Assembly (NCBI GenBank): GCA_037577475.1
Contig: CM075197.1
Span: 15,552,518-15,616,517, forward strand
Source of the DNA: Chaunax sp. Z400
Taxonomy: Eukaryota; Chordata; Actinopteri; Lophiiformes; Chaunacidae
Length of the DNA: 64,000 nt
Reading direction: 5' to 3'
Of this stretch, positions 1 through 9,779 are shown one piece after another. A program made the translations under genes and the position numbers. A model generated the notes under the pieces. That model saw only the letters and a program-made list of their open reading frames with translations. It did not search any database and had not been told where the DNA came from. Each line of letters opens with the position of its first letter. Positions within the stretch are counted from its first letter, which is position 1.

Positions 1-1048
1 TGTGCAGCTGTTGCAAAAAATATTAATACGGGCCCACCTGATCTGACATGAAGCTACATTCCTTGTTCATCTGGCACTGAATCGCGCATATAATGTTTAA
101 CTCGACGTCAGAAAGTGAATCGGGAATCCTGTTACATAATAGGCTATCTGATAGCCTCCATATACAGCATGACAGGAAAACTAACGCGGGGTTGTTGCAT
201 TCATTCAACGAAAACAATTCAATTTAACCGAGGAAATGCCTCATTAACGATACCTACCGGATGATAATTTAACGAGTGAAAGATATGGGCTGATTCAAAG
301 GCTTAAAATCGAGTCAACGGGTTGGTTTCATGTGCGTATAGCACCGCCGTTTAGACTTACAGCAAAAACAATGTCGATATAAGAATAATGAGAAACCTAT
401 AAGCGATTTTTGACCATTTCACAAGATAAAACACCTGAATTAGAAAACATTAAGGTGGATGAAACTGATGTGTCGCAAACTAATTCAAAGAAAAACTGCG
501 CTATTAAAATCATAAGAGCTGGATTGTGTAAACAATATGCTTGAGGAGTCTCTTTAAATAGCCTACCTTTAAGTCATTTATTCATCTATGAAGGAACACA
601 ACCTGCACGGGGATTAATGTAACGTAGCTCGTCTACCCTGGAGGAGATTCTTTACGGTTGTGAAATGGCTACAGGTCGCGATTCCTCGACTCAATAGCTA
701 ACAGTAAAATGGTTATGTTTTATTCACTGTCAGCCTGTACTGTCACGTAGGGAAATTAAATATACAATCAAGTACGATATGGAGTGGTACCGTCTAAATT
801 CACGAGCACATTAAACGCCTATCTTGTATTATTTTAGAAACATCGTCGTCATTTTTAGATCGAGATGAATAAAGCAGACATACAACACTTTAATCGCTCG
901 CACGCGCTTGCACAAACACACACGCACCCCTCCCCAACTTGGACTGACGCAGCAAATCAGCTTATGAATAGAGCTACAGTACGACAGTTAGCTAAAGAAA
1001 TACTATTAAATACGCCAACACTCAAAAGAAGCCGGTGAAAATACTTAC
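1..1048. other. possible intron 1 of the left-edge gene; no feature recognised
   Basis: The stretch has more CpG than the desert to the right, which fits the neighbourhood of an active promoter. No conserved coding frame, RNA gene or repeat was recognised. If the 1048 donor is real, this is the start of an intron. Confidence 0.35.
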
Positions 1049-1290
1049 TTTTTGTAAAAAATAAAGGTTCTCAGTAGTTCTGAAGTACCGTTAGTTAGTG
1101 CAAATAGAAAAAAAAGTATAAATACTTTCTTCACATAGAATATTTTATCAATATTACAAAAAAGTATTCCAGTACATGTACATTTCAGAGGATTGGCGTT
1201 TGCTTCGTTTCTGTTTTAAGTTTCTTTTTTCCTCTTTCAGCAGCCTTGCAGCGTAGCTCCCGCCTCTCCGGGAGTTTTGCAACTTCGTCC
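1049..1290 (-). other. candidate non-coding first exon of a minus-strand gene leaving the left edge
   Basis: The start is set about 31 bases past the TATA box; the end is the donor GTAAGTA at 1048-1042 (minus). The sequence is G-rich at first, then A-rich, with a few short upstream ATGs and no long frame, so it would be 5' UTR. The coding part would lie left of position 1. In tetrapods TOB1, which has a non-coding first exon, is the same-strand neighbour downstream of SPAG9, so this could be tob1. That identity is inference from gene order only. Confidence 0.4.
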
Positions 1291-1460
1291 ACCTCCCGAT
1301 ACAGTGTTGCCTTTATTTATAGCTTTCCTCCGCCACGGGCACGAGGTAGGCGGTGATGCGGTTTCAGAGGTCAAAACAATACGGGCGACTACGATTGGCA
1401 TATGAAGGGCCAGTCCCGCCCTCAGAGTGATGCTTGAGTCGTGCGCACATTGGCTGATCT
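1291..1460 (-). promoter_or_regulatory. core promoter with CCAAT, GC and TATA boxes, minus strand
   Basis: Reading the minus strand: CCAAT at 1453-1449, GGGCGGG at 1421-1415, a second CCAAT at 1398-1394, and TATAAATA at 1321-1314. Relative to a start near 1290 these sit at about -163, -130, -105 and -31, the usual order and spacing for a strong vertebrate promoter. The stretch is CpG-rich compared with the AT-rich flanks. No chromatin or transcript data are available to confirm it. Confidence 0.6.
1314..1321 (-). promoter_or_regulatory. TATA box TATAAATA
   Basis: It lies within minus-strand AGCTATAAATAAAGG, with a GC box and two CCAAT boxes upstream. It predicts transcription starting near 1285-1295. 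Confidence 0.55.
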
Positions 1461-2228
1461 CCACTGTCAATCTATGACATTTGATTATGTGAAATGGGAT
1501 AGACGCCTATGATGAGTGCTTGCGTCAGAGATAACCTAGGTCTGTGCTGACAGCAAAAGGCTAATTAATTAATGTTTATATAAAATGCCCGTTTTTTTGT
1601 TGTCTCAAAACAAATAGGTTTGCATTTCTATCAAGGTGAAAATGTCGTATTGTAGGTGTTTTACAGGTTTTTCAATTAGAATTCAGATACATAAGCAGAT
1701 CTAGTCATCTATATTCAACGAAATTAGGGACACTGGTCAATCAATTAATATACTTACACACAAAAACACATGCCTGCTGTTCTTTTTATATGCTTTGTTT
1801 ACACCACGCAGACCAGCCCTAAATAGAGACATTTATGTGTTAGTCTCATATCTACACTTCCTCTTCGTCATAGATCGTTCACATAGGACTTTGGCTTTTC
1901 ATGACCCTCCATGAAAATTGTAGGAGTCATAATGAATGTACATCGCCTGAGAGGAGATTCCCTATAGCGGAGCAATACAGCAGGCGGCAGTGTGGGTGGT
2001 GCTGACTGCTAGAAAACACATGATTTGATTGGTTTAAAACGGGGCAGGAGCCCTACGGTGAATGGTGTGCCCGTATCCATGGTGCTGATGTAGGCTGCGC
2101 ACGTCATTGCTCGACTGAACTCATGCCATTGCCAAATTTAAAGTGCTCTAACACACAAAGGTATATTTGCATCATATGAAGTAATTGTTCAGTGTCAGTA
2201 CATTGCTATGATATTTAAAAGGGAAAAG

Positions 2229-2231
<3 letters not shown>
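1461..2231. other. promoter-upstream non-coding sequence, nothing recognised
   Basis: Single-copy-looking sequence. A mildly GC-rich patch lies at 1,960-2,120 and includes an ATTGG. No coding frame was recognised. Confidence 0.4.

Positions 2232-2297
<66 letters not shown>
2232..2297. repeat. (AT)n microsatellite
   Basis: About 66 bases of uninterrupted AT, followed by a short degenerate GATATA tract to about 2,320. Confidence 0.97.
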
Positions 2298-2300
<3 letters not shown>

Positions 2301-2370
2301 CAGATATACAGATATATATATTTATTGTTAAACCATAAACCACTATAATGAAACACCGAAGATGAATGCC

Positions 2371-2398
2371 ATAGATAGATAGATAGATAGATAGATAG
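2371..2398. repeat. (GATA)n microsatellite
   Basis: Seven consecutive ATAG units. Confidence 0.97.
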
Positions 2399-3793
2399 TC
2401 ACATGTCTTAACATGCAACATTTTGTGTATTAACTTATTGTCTTTTTGAAATCAATTGTGAGAGTCTTAACTTTTGTTGTCACAGCAGCTGTTTAATGGA
2501 ATGGAAAAGGAAGTCTGCTGACATAGCGGACTTTTAGACATTCTTCAAGCGCTTATGTTTGCCAAACAGAGTCATGTGGTAGTTATGAACTGTAGAGTGT
2601 GAGAAAAGGCTCCCATAGAAAGTACTGCGGGATCATAGACAGATGAGAGATTGGTCAGGGGCGGGACTGAGGTTTGACATTGCCCTTTGGATTCAGATTC
2701 ACAGCTTAGAGGTGAAGTGGATGGGAGAGTGTGTTTGCTGCCAACAACACTGTGACACCAACAGTCTTGGCCAGGCCCTCGGGGTTGTTGAAAGTAAACA
2801 GCTCAGAGCAATAATGTGTCATGTCCTGTTTTCAGTGGTGTGTAAATTATGTGTGGGTGCTTTCTTGCTGTGTCCAGTTGTAACAGCCGTTACCTAGATG
2901 GAGGAAGGTCAGCAGCCATCATGAGGCATGTTAAGACTGCTATATTGTCTTACGGCATAATCCTCTAATGTATCCTTCACTCACTGCTGGTTCTGTCACT
3001 TGTGCTTATGAAGGAGTGTAACACCCTAAGATCCCTAATCCCCCCAATCGGTCTTCAGTCTGTGCTTTGACTGCAGGAGTGAGATTGTGGGTAAAGGGAG
3101 AAATTAGGTTACATTATTAATTCACCAAATGTTGTTGCTCATTTTTTAGTGTTTTACAGAATTCTTGCAACCAAGATTTATATGAAAGTTTATGAAGCAG
3201 AAAAGAAGTTTTGGGTTTACTTTAGATTTACTATCCCATTTATATTTATTATTGATAAATTATCAAAAACATTGGATTGCACTTGCAACATTTGTCACAA
3301 GGCCTCAATTTAACTTAAAAGAGTTTTTTTTAAAAAGACATAAAAGACTAGAAAAGTCAAACCCTGAAAACAGAGCATGAGCAGAGCGGTCCTTCGCTGC
3401 TATGACATGAATACATTGGCTCCTGTGATAGGACCATATACAGAATAATGCTCAGCAACAGATGTCTGACGGAGCATATAATAGACTGCTTCCGCTTTTC
3501 TATGAGCCAGTGGGGAAAAAGGCTGTCGAGGGAAAAAAACAACACATTGCAATAATATTTATCAGCCTTTGAGGGAGCAGGAACAGAAGTCACAGCAGTG
3601 TTTCATATAATAATTTGCTGCTTATGTTCAGTTTTATAAGGAAGTGACATATAAACAGAGAAAGGGCAACTGACATACAAACAGAGATTTTTCACGCACT
3701 GCTTCATCCATGTCTGCCTCCCCTCCTCCTTCTCCTTTTATCCCTTTTTCCGCCCCCTCGCCCTCCCTCTTTCCAGCTCAGTCGGAGAACCTT
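2399..3793. other. non-coding, nothing recognised
   Basis: No conserved frame. The right end (3,718-3,780) is a C/T-rich tract containing CGCCCCCTCGCCC, next to a CRE palindrome. Confidence 0.5.
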
Positions 3794-3801
3794 TGACGTC
3801 A
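3794..3801. promoter_or_regulatory. CRE palindrome TGACGTCA (1 of 3)
   Basis: A full CREB/ATF site directly after a C/T-rich, GC-box-like tract at 3,718-3,780. Function is inferred from the motif alone. Confidence 0.4.
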
Positions 3802-4751
3802 CTGGTTGTTATTACTTAACACAACTTTGTAGAGTGCCCTGAGCTCCTCATAATGAACAGATGCGTTCTCCCTTTGAAGAGTAAATGAGGCAGAGGGTGA
3901 GACATACAGCAACAGAGGGAGAGAGAAAGAGAGAAGAATACTCTGGGTGTCACGCTACTGAGCTTGGGACTTCCAGTGCATTCAGACTTTTTCTGCCACT
4001 GAGAAAAATTAATTTTATTTTCTCCCTGGAGCCTAATGATATTATCGGAGGAAATTGAATAGCATGTTTGTTTCTTTTGCACAGCTTCATTAGATTACAC
4101 CATAAACTTATGTTCCTAAAAAGAAAAATGATCCATGAAACAGTACATATATATATATTTAAAGAATTATGCAATCAAAGATATAAATAATTATATACGA
4201 CTTAATACAAAGATAAATACAGGTATATTTGAAATGATGGTCTTAAAGGCTTTCATCAGTTGACAAATTGACCCAATCTTCCCTATTGGCTGGCCACAGG
4301 ATGGAAAGGCTAATTATCTTTGTATGGATATAGATATTGATTAGATAGGGGAAACTGGTAGACTGCAGTTAGTTATGTTTGTTAGCAGAGTAGCATGTCA
4401 ACATAACACAACAACTAGACTCCATCAGCATTAATTAGCATTAGCTGCTAAACCTGCACTGAAGCATAAACAGGACAAAATAGTGAGTCTCAGCTCCCTA
4501 ATTTTCATACTGAATATTTAATCTAAAAATACATGATCTTTTCTGTAACGTTCAAATGAATCAGGACATTGGTGCTTCTTAAACATACATGAAATAACCA
4601 CCCTGGTATAAAATCCGATTAAATACTGTTCATGTGTGATTTTTTTTCATAGTGTTATCCAGACGATAAAAAGATCTTCCTCTTTACTCTGGAGCAGTAT
4701 GTCAGCTGTGGCTGCCCATTAACTTCTAAAGAATCCGACGGCCCGCCCGTC

Positions 4752-4759
4752 TGACGTCA
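4752..4759. promoter_or_regulatory. CRE palindrome TGACGTCA (2 of 3)
   Basis: Full palindrome beside CGGCCCGCCCG, a locally GC-rich spot. It may belong to an old interspersed repeat covering about 4,680-4,950. Confidence 0.4.
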
Positions 4760-4930
4760 CAGCGCATTTATTGTCTTGTGTAAACAACAATATGTTTCAG
4801 TGGGGCTCATGCAACACACCATTCGAAAGCTAAGATTCTTGTGATTCAATTTATGCAAACCATTTCAAGATACAACGACCGCAGCGGGTACAATCAACGC
4901 CAGCAACTTAAAAACGAACAATAACACAAA

Positions 4931-4938
4931 TGACGTCA
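4931..4938. promoter_or_regulatory. CRE palindrome TGACGTCA (3 of 3)
   Basis: Full palindrome 20 bases before the Tc1 terminus at 4,959, and about 170 bases from the previous copy. Confidence 0.4.
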
Positions 4939-4958
4939 CTCACCTATGGAGTCTTCCA

Positions 4959-5421
4959 CACTGAACAAAAATATAAACGCAACACTTTTGTTTTAGCTCC
5001 AATTTTTCATGAGTTGAAAGCAAAGATCTAAGACTTTTTCTATGTACACAAAAGGCCTATTTCTCTCAAATTTTGTTCACAAACTTGTTTAAATCTGTGT
5101 TAGTGAGCACTTCTCCTTTGCCGAGATAATCCATCCACCTGACAGGTGTGGCATATCAAGATGCTGATTAGACAGCATGATTATTGCACAGGTGTGCCTT
5201 AGGCTGGTCACAATAAAAGGCCACTCTAAAATGTGCAGTTTTATCTTGAAAAGAGACATTTATAGGCACTGAAGTATGGATTTCACAGATATGCAGGGGG
5301 GGTCAGAAAACCAGTCAGTATCTGGTGTGACCACCATTTGCCCCACACAGTGCAACACATCTCCTTCGCATGGAGTTGATCAGGTTGTTGATTGTGGCCT
5401 GTAGAATGTTGGTCCACATTA
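4959..5421 (-). mobile_element. Tc1-like transposon, 3' end only (5'-truncated)
   Basis: The left end, CACTGAACAAAAATATAAAC, is the well-known outer terminus of a teleost Tc1 family. The long non-coding terminal region follows (PuPy-rich, with CACCTGACAGGTGTGGCATA near 5,140). On the minus strand 5420-5315 encodes the transposase C-terminus, including NNLINSMRRRCVALCGANGG and HTRY before a TGA. The rest of the transposase and the 5' terminal repeat are missing, so it cannot move by itself. Confidence 0.85.
5315..5420 (-). pseudogene. C-terminal fragment of Tc1 transposase
   Basis: About 35 codons end HTRY-stop. The DDE catalytic core is absent. It is a remnant inside the Tc1 copy above. Confidence 0.8.
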
Positions 5422-7298
5422 GCATAATATGTTTAGAATTCAGTTACCCTGTTTCAGTAATACTGAGAGTGAATCTGGATGGTGAATAAGATTGTTCAAG
5501 AGTTTTAGCGTTTTTATCATAGGTATGTGGCTGTGGTTACCAAGTGTCCTTTTGGAGTCTCCAAGTGTACATTTTTGGAAACGCCTAAACCTGCCCTTAG
5601 AAAAACACGTGTAAAACACTCATTTTATGTGGTATTGTTATCAACTTTGGACCTGAACTAGGTAAGACTTCAGGCTATGGCCCCATTGTGTTTTCCAGCT
5701 CATAACTGCCAGCTGCAGTCATCTGCAAGTGTCTCTTTGCAAAATAATTCAGGCGATAATAAAGAAAATTTTTATTTCAGTGTGTTCAAACCTCTGTAAC
5801 TCTATGACAGTAGCACTCAGAGTGATTCTGACTCTTTGGGGAAGACATTCAGAGTGTTTCCTTTCAAAAGATACCAAACCTATGCATGTGCTACAAATGG
5901 TTCAAGAATAGCTTTCAATTTACTTTGGGTAAGCACTGGATAGGTGTTTTAGGCTAATTTAGCCGGAATGCTGAAAGGTTAATTAAGCATGGTGCGTCAG
6001 TGTCCTGCAGTGAGTCGCACAGCATGCATACGCATGGAGGATTTACATGGCACAGTGTATGTACATACAGAGGTTATGTTACCAGTCGTCACGACAGCAT
6101 CCTAAGTACTTTTTCTCCTGCACATTCGCCTTCATAACCCACTGAGGCTGTTACATAATCTGTCCAACTGCAGCCCGCAGGGCGACATCAATAGATTAAT
6201 TCGCTATCTCCAGAGAGAGGAAAAACAAGGCTGAAAAGCATAAGAGTGACCCAACACATCAACCCTATCCTGTGTAAAATAGCTAATTAATGATCAGTTT
6301 CAGTAACAATCCTATATTCCAACTATTCACTGAAATGTGGCAGATGCAATCTCTAGAGAGGTAAGCTTTGTAACTCTTGACTGAAAATTTTATTTAGTTT
6401 GTAATTAGCATATTTCTGCTGTATGTTGTGTTGTTATGTTCAGCTGTTTCTGTGTATTCCTCCCTGTCTCTCACTATGACCTTGTGGCTCTAACAATGGC
6501 AGTGTGCTGTTACATGCATAAGCATCTTTTCACACAGCCTGTTCATGGCGAGACTGTTAGGACTTTATTGCACGGCTCAGTTCTGTCGAAAAGTTATGAA
6601 GGTGTCACTGCAGGTCAGCTGCATAATTCCCCATGATATAATAGGCAGAAACAGGGAGGGAGGCAACCAGCAAGAGCTCTGTTTGTGTTCTGTGTGTACT
6701 CAATTGAGTGCAAGTACACGCACACACACACACACACACACACACCTCCCCACCTCCGGGTCTGTTTGCACATAAATTGTTTCAAGTAATGGTGTTACAA
6801 CACTGTTGTCCCATCAGCATGGACAATCAATTTAGTAATAAGATGTTGATAGTTGATGGAAAGACAAGAGAAAGGTGCCAAGATATTTTTGATTTATCAG
6901 CAGGTCATCACCTTGTATGGTGTGGTGCCTGACATTATGTTGAGTACCTCAAATTTTCATTCTCTCTTCTCAGTCATTCTTGAGTTTTTAATGAAGGGTG
7001 CTTAATTAATATGACCAAACAGTGGCCCTTTAGAGTAAATGATCTTGCAGGAGTGAAAAAATCCATGTCTGGACATTTACATGTTTATATTATCATACAT
7101 TGTTGGAACATGTATCTTTTTCTACCATCAAATGTTTGAGGAATTCAATCCCAATGCATCCTGGTTACATTCACAGCTGTTTACTTGTGATGCAATCAAT
7201 CACAACATATTTTAGTGCTTAGTGTGACTCTCTGAGGTGTTGGGGAAGTAATCATCTCCAGGTTTAAAGAGTATATAGCTGCAAGAATGGAAAGAGAG
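5422..7298. other. non-coding; one CA microsatellite
   Basis: No conserved frame or known repeat recognised apart from the CA tract at 6,721-6,745. Confidence 0.5.
6721..6745. repeat. (CA)n microsatellite
   Basis: Twelve CA units, preceded by a short imperfect ACACG. Confidence 0.95.
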
Positions 7299-7330
7299 TG
7301 TGTGTGTGTGTGTGTGTGCGTGTGTGTGTG

Positions 7331-7385
<55 letters not shown>
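7299..7385. repeat. (TG)n microsatellite with two CG interruptions
   Basis: About 87 bases of alternating purine-pyrimidine, a sequence type able to form Z-DNA. Confidence 0.97.
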
Positions 7386-7386
<1 letters not shown>

Positions 7387-7409
7387 GGGGAGGGGGGTGG
7401 GGGTTGGGG
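7387..7409 (+). other. G-quadruplex motif
   Basis: Four G runs of 4, 6, 5 and 4 are separated by A, T and TT. It directly follows the (TG)n tract. Confidence 0.7.
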
Positions 7410-7506
7410 TAGCTGCGAGGATATGAGGGAAAAAGGGAGGGGAGGGAAGACTGTTGTTTTCCAAGGGCTGGAAGTAACCTCTAAGCCTCACAGGGCAAGA
7501 CTATCA

Positions 7507-8228
7507 TGGTCCTGGGTTTTTAATTAGTTATTTCCTGTTTTATTTTGAAGGTTTCGTTCTCCTATGGTTTCTTTTACTTTACACTTCCTGTTTTTGCTTT
7601 TGTCTGGATTCATTTCAACCTTTAATTCCCTCTGTTCGTGTTTGGTGTTGTGTGTTTGCACTCTCTCTTTACTTTTGTGTCTGCATTCCCTTTTTAATGT
7701 CCCTTGTTCTTTGTGTTCTTCTCCTATCCTCCCCTTTTAAGTTTCTCTCTCCATTTTCCCTCCACACTGATTGATTGTTTTCCACCTTCCCCCAGTTGTC
7801 TCCTCTTCCCTGTGTCACCTGTTTCTCATTGTCTTGTTACCCTGTGTATTTAAGACCGTGGGTTTTTTTTTGCTCTTTTTTGTCAGCTCATCTGTTTTGC
7901 CCTGCGTTCCCTTGCTGTGTTTCATTCCTAGTCTTTGCCGGTGCCCAGTGTTTCCCTGTATTTCCTTCCATGTACAGATTATCCTATTTGTTCCTTGTAA
8001 GTTTTGCTCTTACCTCCAGTGAATTTATAGTTCACACATTTTTATTGCACCTGTGATTGCTTATTCTCAGTAGGACTGTATTATTTTCTTTATGGACTTT
8101 ATACACATATTTTGTTATGCATCGTGCCTGCTTTTGCTGATCCTGAGTTACTTTATTTAAGGTAATTTTTGTTCATTTTGTCTTTTTTCTACTCCTCCTG
8201 TTATCTGCATTTTCAACTGTTCATAACA
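7507..8228 (+). mobile_element. LTR-like interspersed repeat (solo copy)
   Basis: T/C-rich sequence with ATTTCCTGTTTTATTTTGAA near its start, a GATTGT..CTCC..CACCTGT block in the middle and GTGTATTTAAG, a TATA-like spot. The same blocks recur at 22,280-22,660. The composition resembles teleost Gypsy LTRs. A TG...CA pair can be placed at the ends, but I found no matching target duplication, so the borders are approximate. Confidence 0.45.
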
Positions 8229-8239
8229 AAGACAAAGAT

Positions 8240-9653
8240 CTTCTTCTTTTTCTTTCAGCTACTCCCGTTAGGGGTCGACACAGCAGATCATCATCCTACC
8301 TGCGCTGTCTCTCTAATATGATCATTCCTAATCCTGTCCATCCTCGTGATCAACTATGCCACCTTCAGCCCCGTCTCCTGTCTTTCTGTCAGCGCCACTG
8401 TCCCCAGGCCACACCACATAGCTGGTCTCACTACCGTTTTGTAAACTTTACTTTTCACTCTTCCAGATACCCCTCTATCACAAATCACTCCTGTCACTCT
8501 TCTCTACCCACTCCACCCTGCCTGCATCCTCTTCTTCACTTCTCTACCGCAATCTCCATTACTTTGAGCAGTTGATCCCAAGTATTTAAACTCCATTTAA
8601 ATTCCACCACCCTCCCTCTCATTCACGCACATGTACTCCATCCTGATCCTGCTAACTTTCATTTCCCTTCCCTCCAGTCTGTACCTCCACCTCTCCAGGT
8701 TTGTCTCAACCTGCTCCCTACTCTCTCTATAGATGACAATGTCATCTGCAAACATCATAAACCATGAAGGCTCCTGTCTGATCTCATCTGTCAACCTGTC
8801 CATCACCATTGTGAACAGGAAAGGGCTTACAGCTGATCCTTGATAGAATCCCACCTCCACCTTGAACTCGTCCGTCATTCCTGCCACACACCTCACTGCT
8901 GTCACACTGTCCTCGTACATATCCTCCACCACCCTCACATACTTCTCTGCCACTCCTGACTTCCTCATATAATACCATAGCTCCTCTCAGCACCCTGTCA
9001 TAAGGTTTTTCTATTTCCACAAACACACATTTTGGCCCTTTCTATACTTCTCCATCAACACTCTCAAAGCAAACATCACATCTGTGGTGCTCTTTCCTGG
9101 CGTGACACCATATTGTTGCTCACAGATCTTCACCTCTCCTCTTAGCCTCGCTTCCAAAACTCATAAACAATCTGGTTAAAAACTCCACTCCATCTCTCCT
9201 GGACATCTCCATGCCTCCACTGGTATGTCATCTGGGCCAGCTGCCTTTCAACTCTTCATCTTCCTCATAGCTGTCCTCGCTTCATGCTTCCTAATCCGTT
9301 TCACTTCCTGATTCATTCTCTCCACATCATCCAACTTTCTCTCTCTCTCATTTTCTTTGTTCATGAGCTCCTCAAAGTAGTCCTTCCACCTTCTCAAGAC
9401 ACTCTCCTAACTTGTCAGCACATTTCCATCTTTATCCTTTATCACCTTAACCTGTTGCACATCCTTTCCAGCCCAGTCCCTCTGTCTGGCCAATCAGTGC
9501 AAATCCTTTTCTCCTTCCTTAGTGTCCAACCCAGGCCTCGATGGATCCGGTATGGGGTTCCCGGATACCCTTCCTGACGCAACCCTCCTCATTTATCTTG
9601 GCTTGGGACCGGTTCTAGGAGAGCACTTACTTGTGCACCCCCAGTGGCCGAGT
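8240..9653 (-). mobile_element. RTE-like non-LTR retrotransposon, truncated, with 16-bp target-site duplication
   Basis: Perfect TAACAAAGACAAAGAT copies at 8,224-8,239 and 9,654-9,669 bound the insertion. On the minus strand it starts at 9,653 and ends near 8,240 with a GAAAGAAAAAGAAGAAG tail. The 3' tail block with CGACCCCTAACGGGAG matches teleost RTE-type LINEs. Only 1.4 kb remains of an element normally over 3 kb, and the frame has stops and shifts, so it is dead. Confidence 0.85.
8597..9400 (-). pseudogene. reverse-transcriptase fragment of the RTE-like LINE
   Basis: Reading leftward, AAGPDDIPVEAW, QQYGVTPGKSTTDVMFALRV, VRVVEDMYEDSVTAVRCVAG, GSAVSPFLFTMVMDRLTDEI and MMFADDIVIY appear in order. 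FADD is the catalytic RT motif. Several stops and frame changes interrupt it, for example before RKSGVAEKYV. The endonuclease domain is not present. Confidence 0.85.
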
Positions 9654-9702
9654 TAACAAAGACAAAGATGAGACCTACAAATATATACAGTATATATACA
9701 CT

Positions 9703-9772
9703 ACCAGTCAAAAATTTGGACACAGTTTCCCATCCACTTGAATGGGAAACTGTGTCCAAATTTTTGACTGGT
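9703..9772. mobile_element. perfect 31-bp hairpin MITE with Tc1-type ends (copy 1)
   Basis: The arms 9,703-9,733 and 9,742-9,772 are exact reverse complements around the loop CCACTTGA. The ends read ACCAGTCAAAAATTTGGACA, a Tc1-type terminus, flanked by TA-rich sequence. No internal coding region. Confidence 0.85.
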
Positions 9773-9779
9773 ACTGTAT

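Noticed and set aside
2232..2398. CRISPR-like or satellite array
   Set aside because: AT and GATA microsatellites with no spacers. No CRISPR array exists in the window.
7264..7527. Open frames of Thr-His or Cys-Val repeats (also at 34,655-35,044 and 45,738-46,166)
   Set aside because: They are translations of TG/CA/CT microsatellites.
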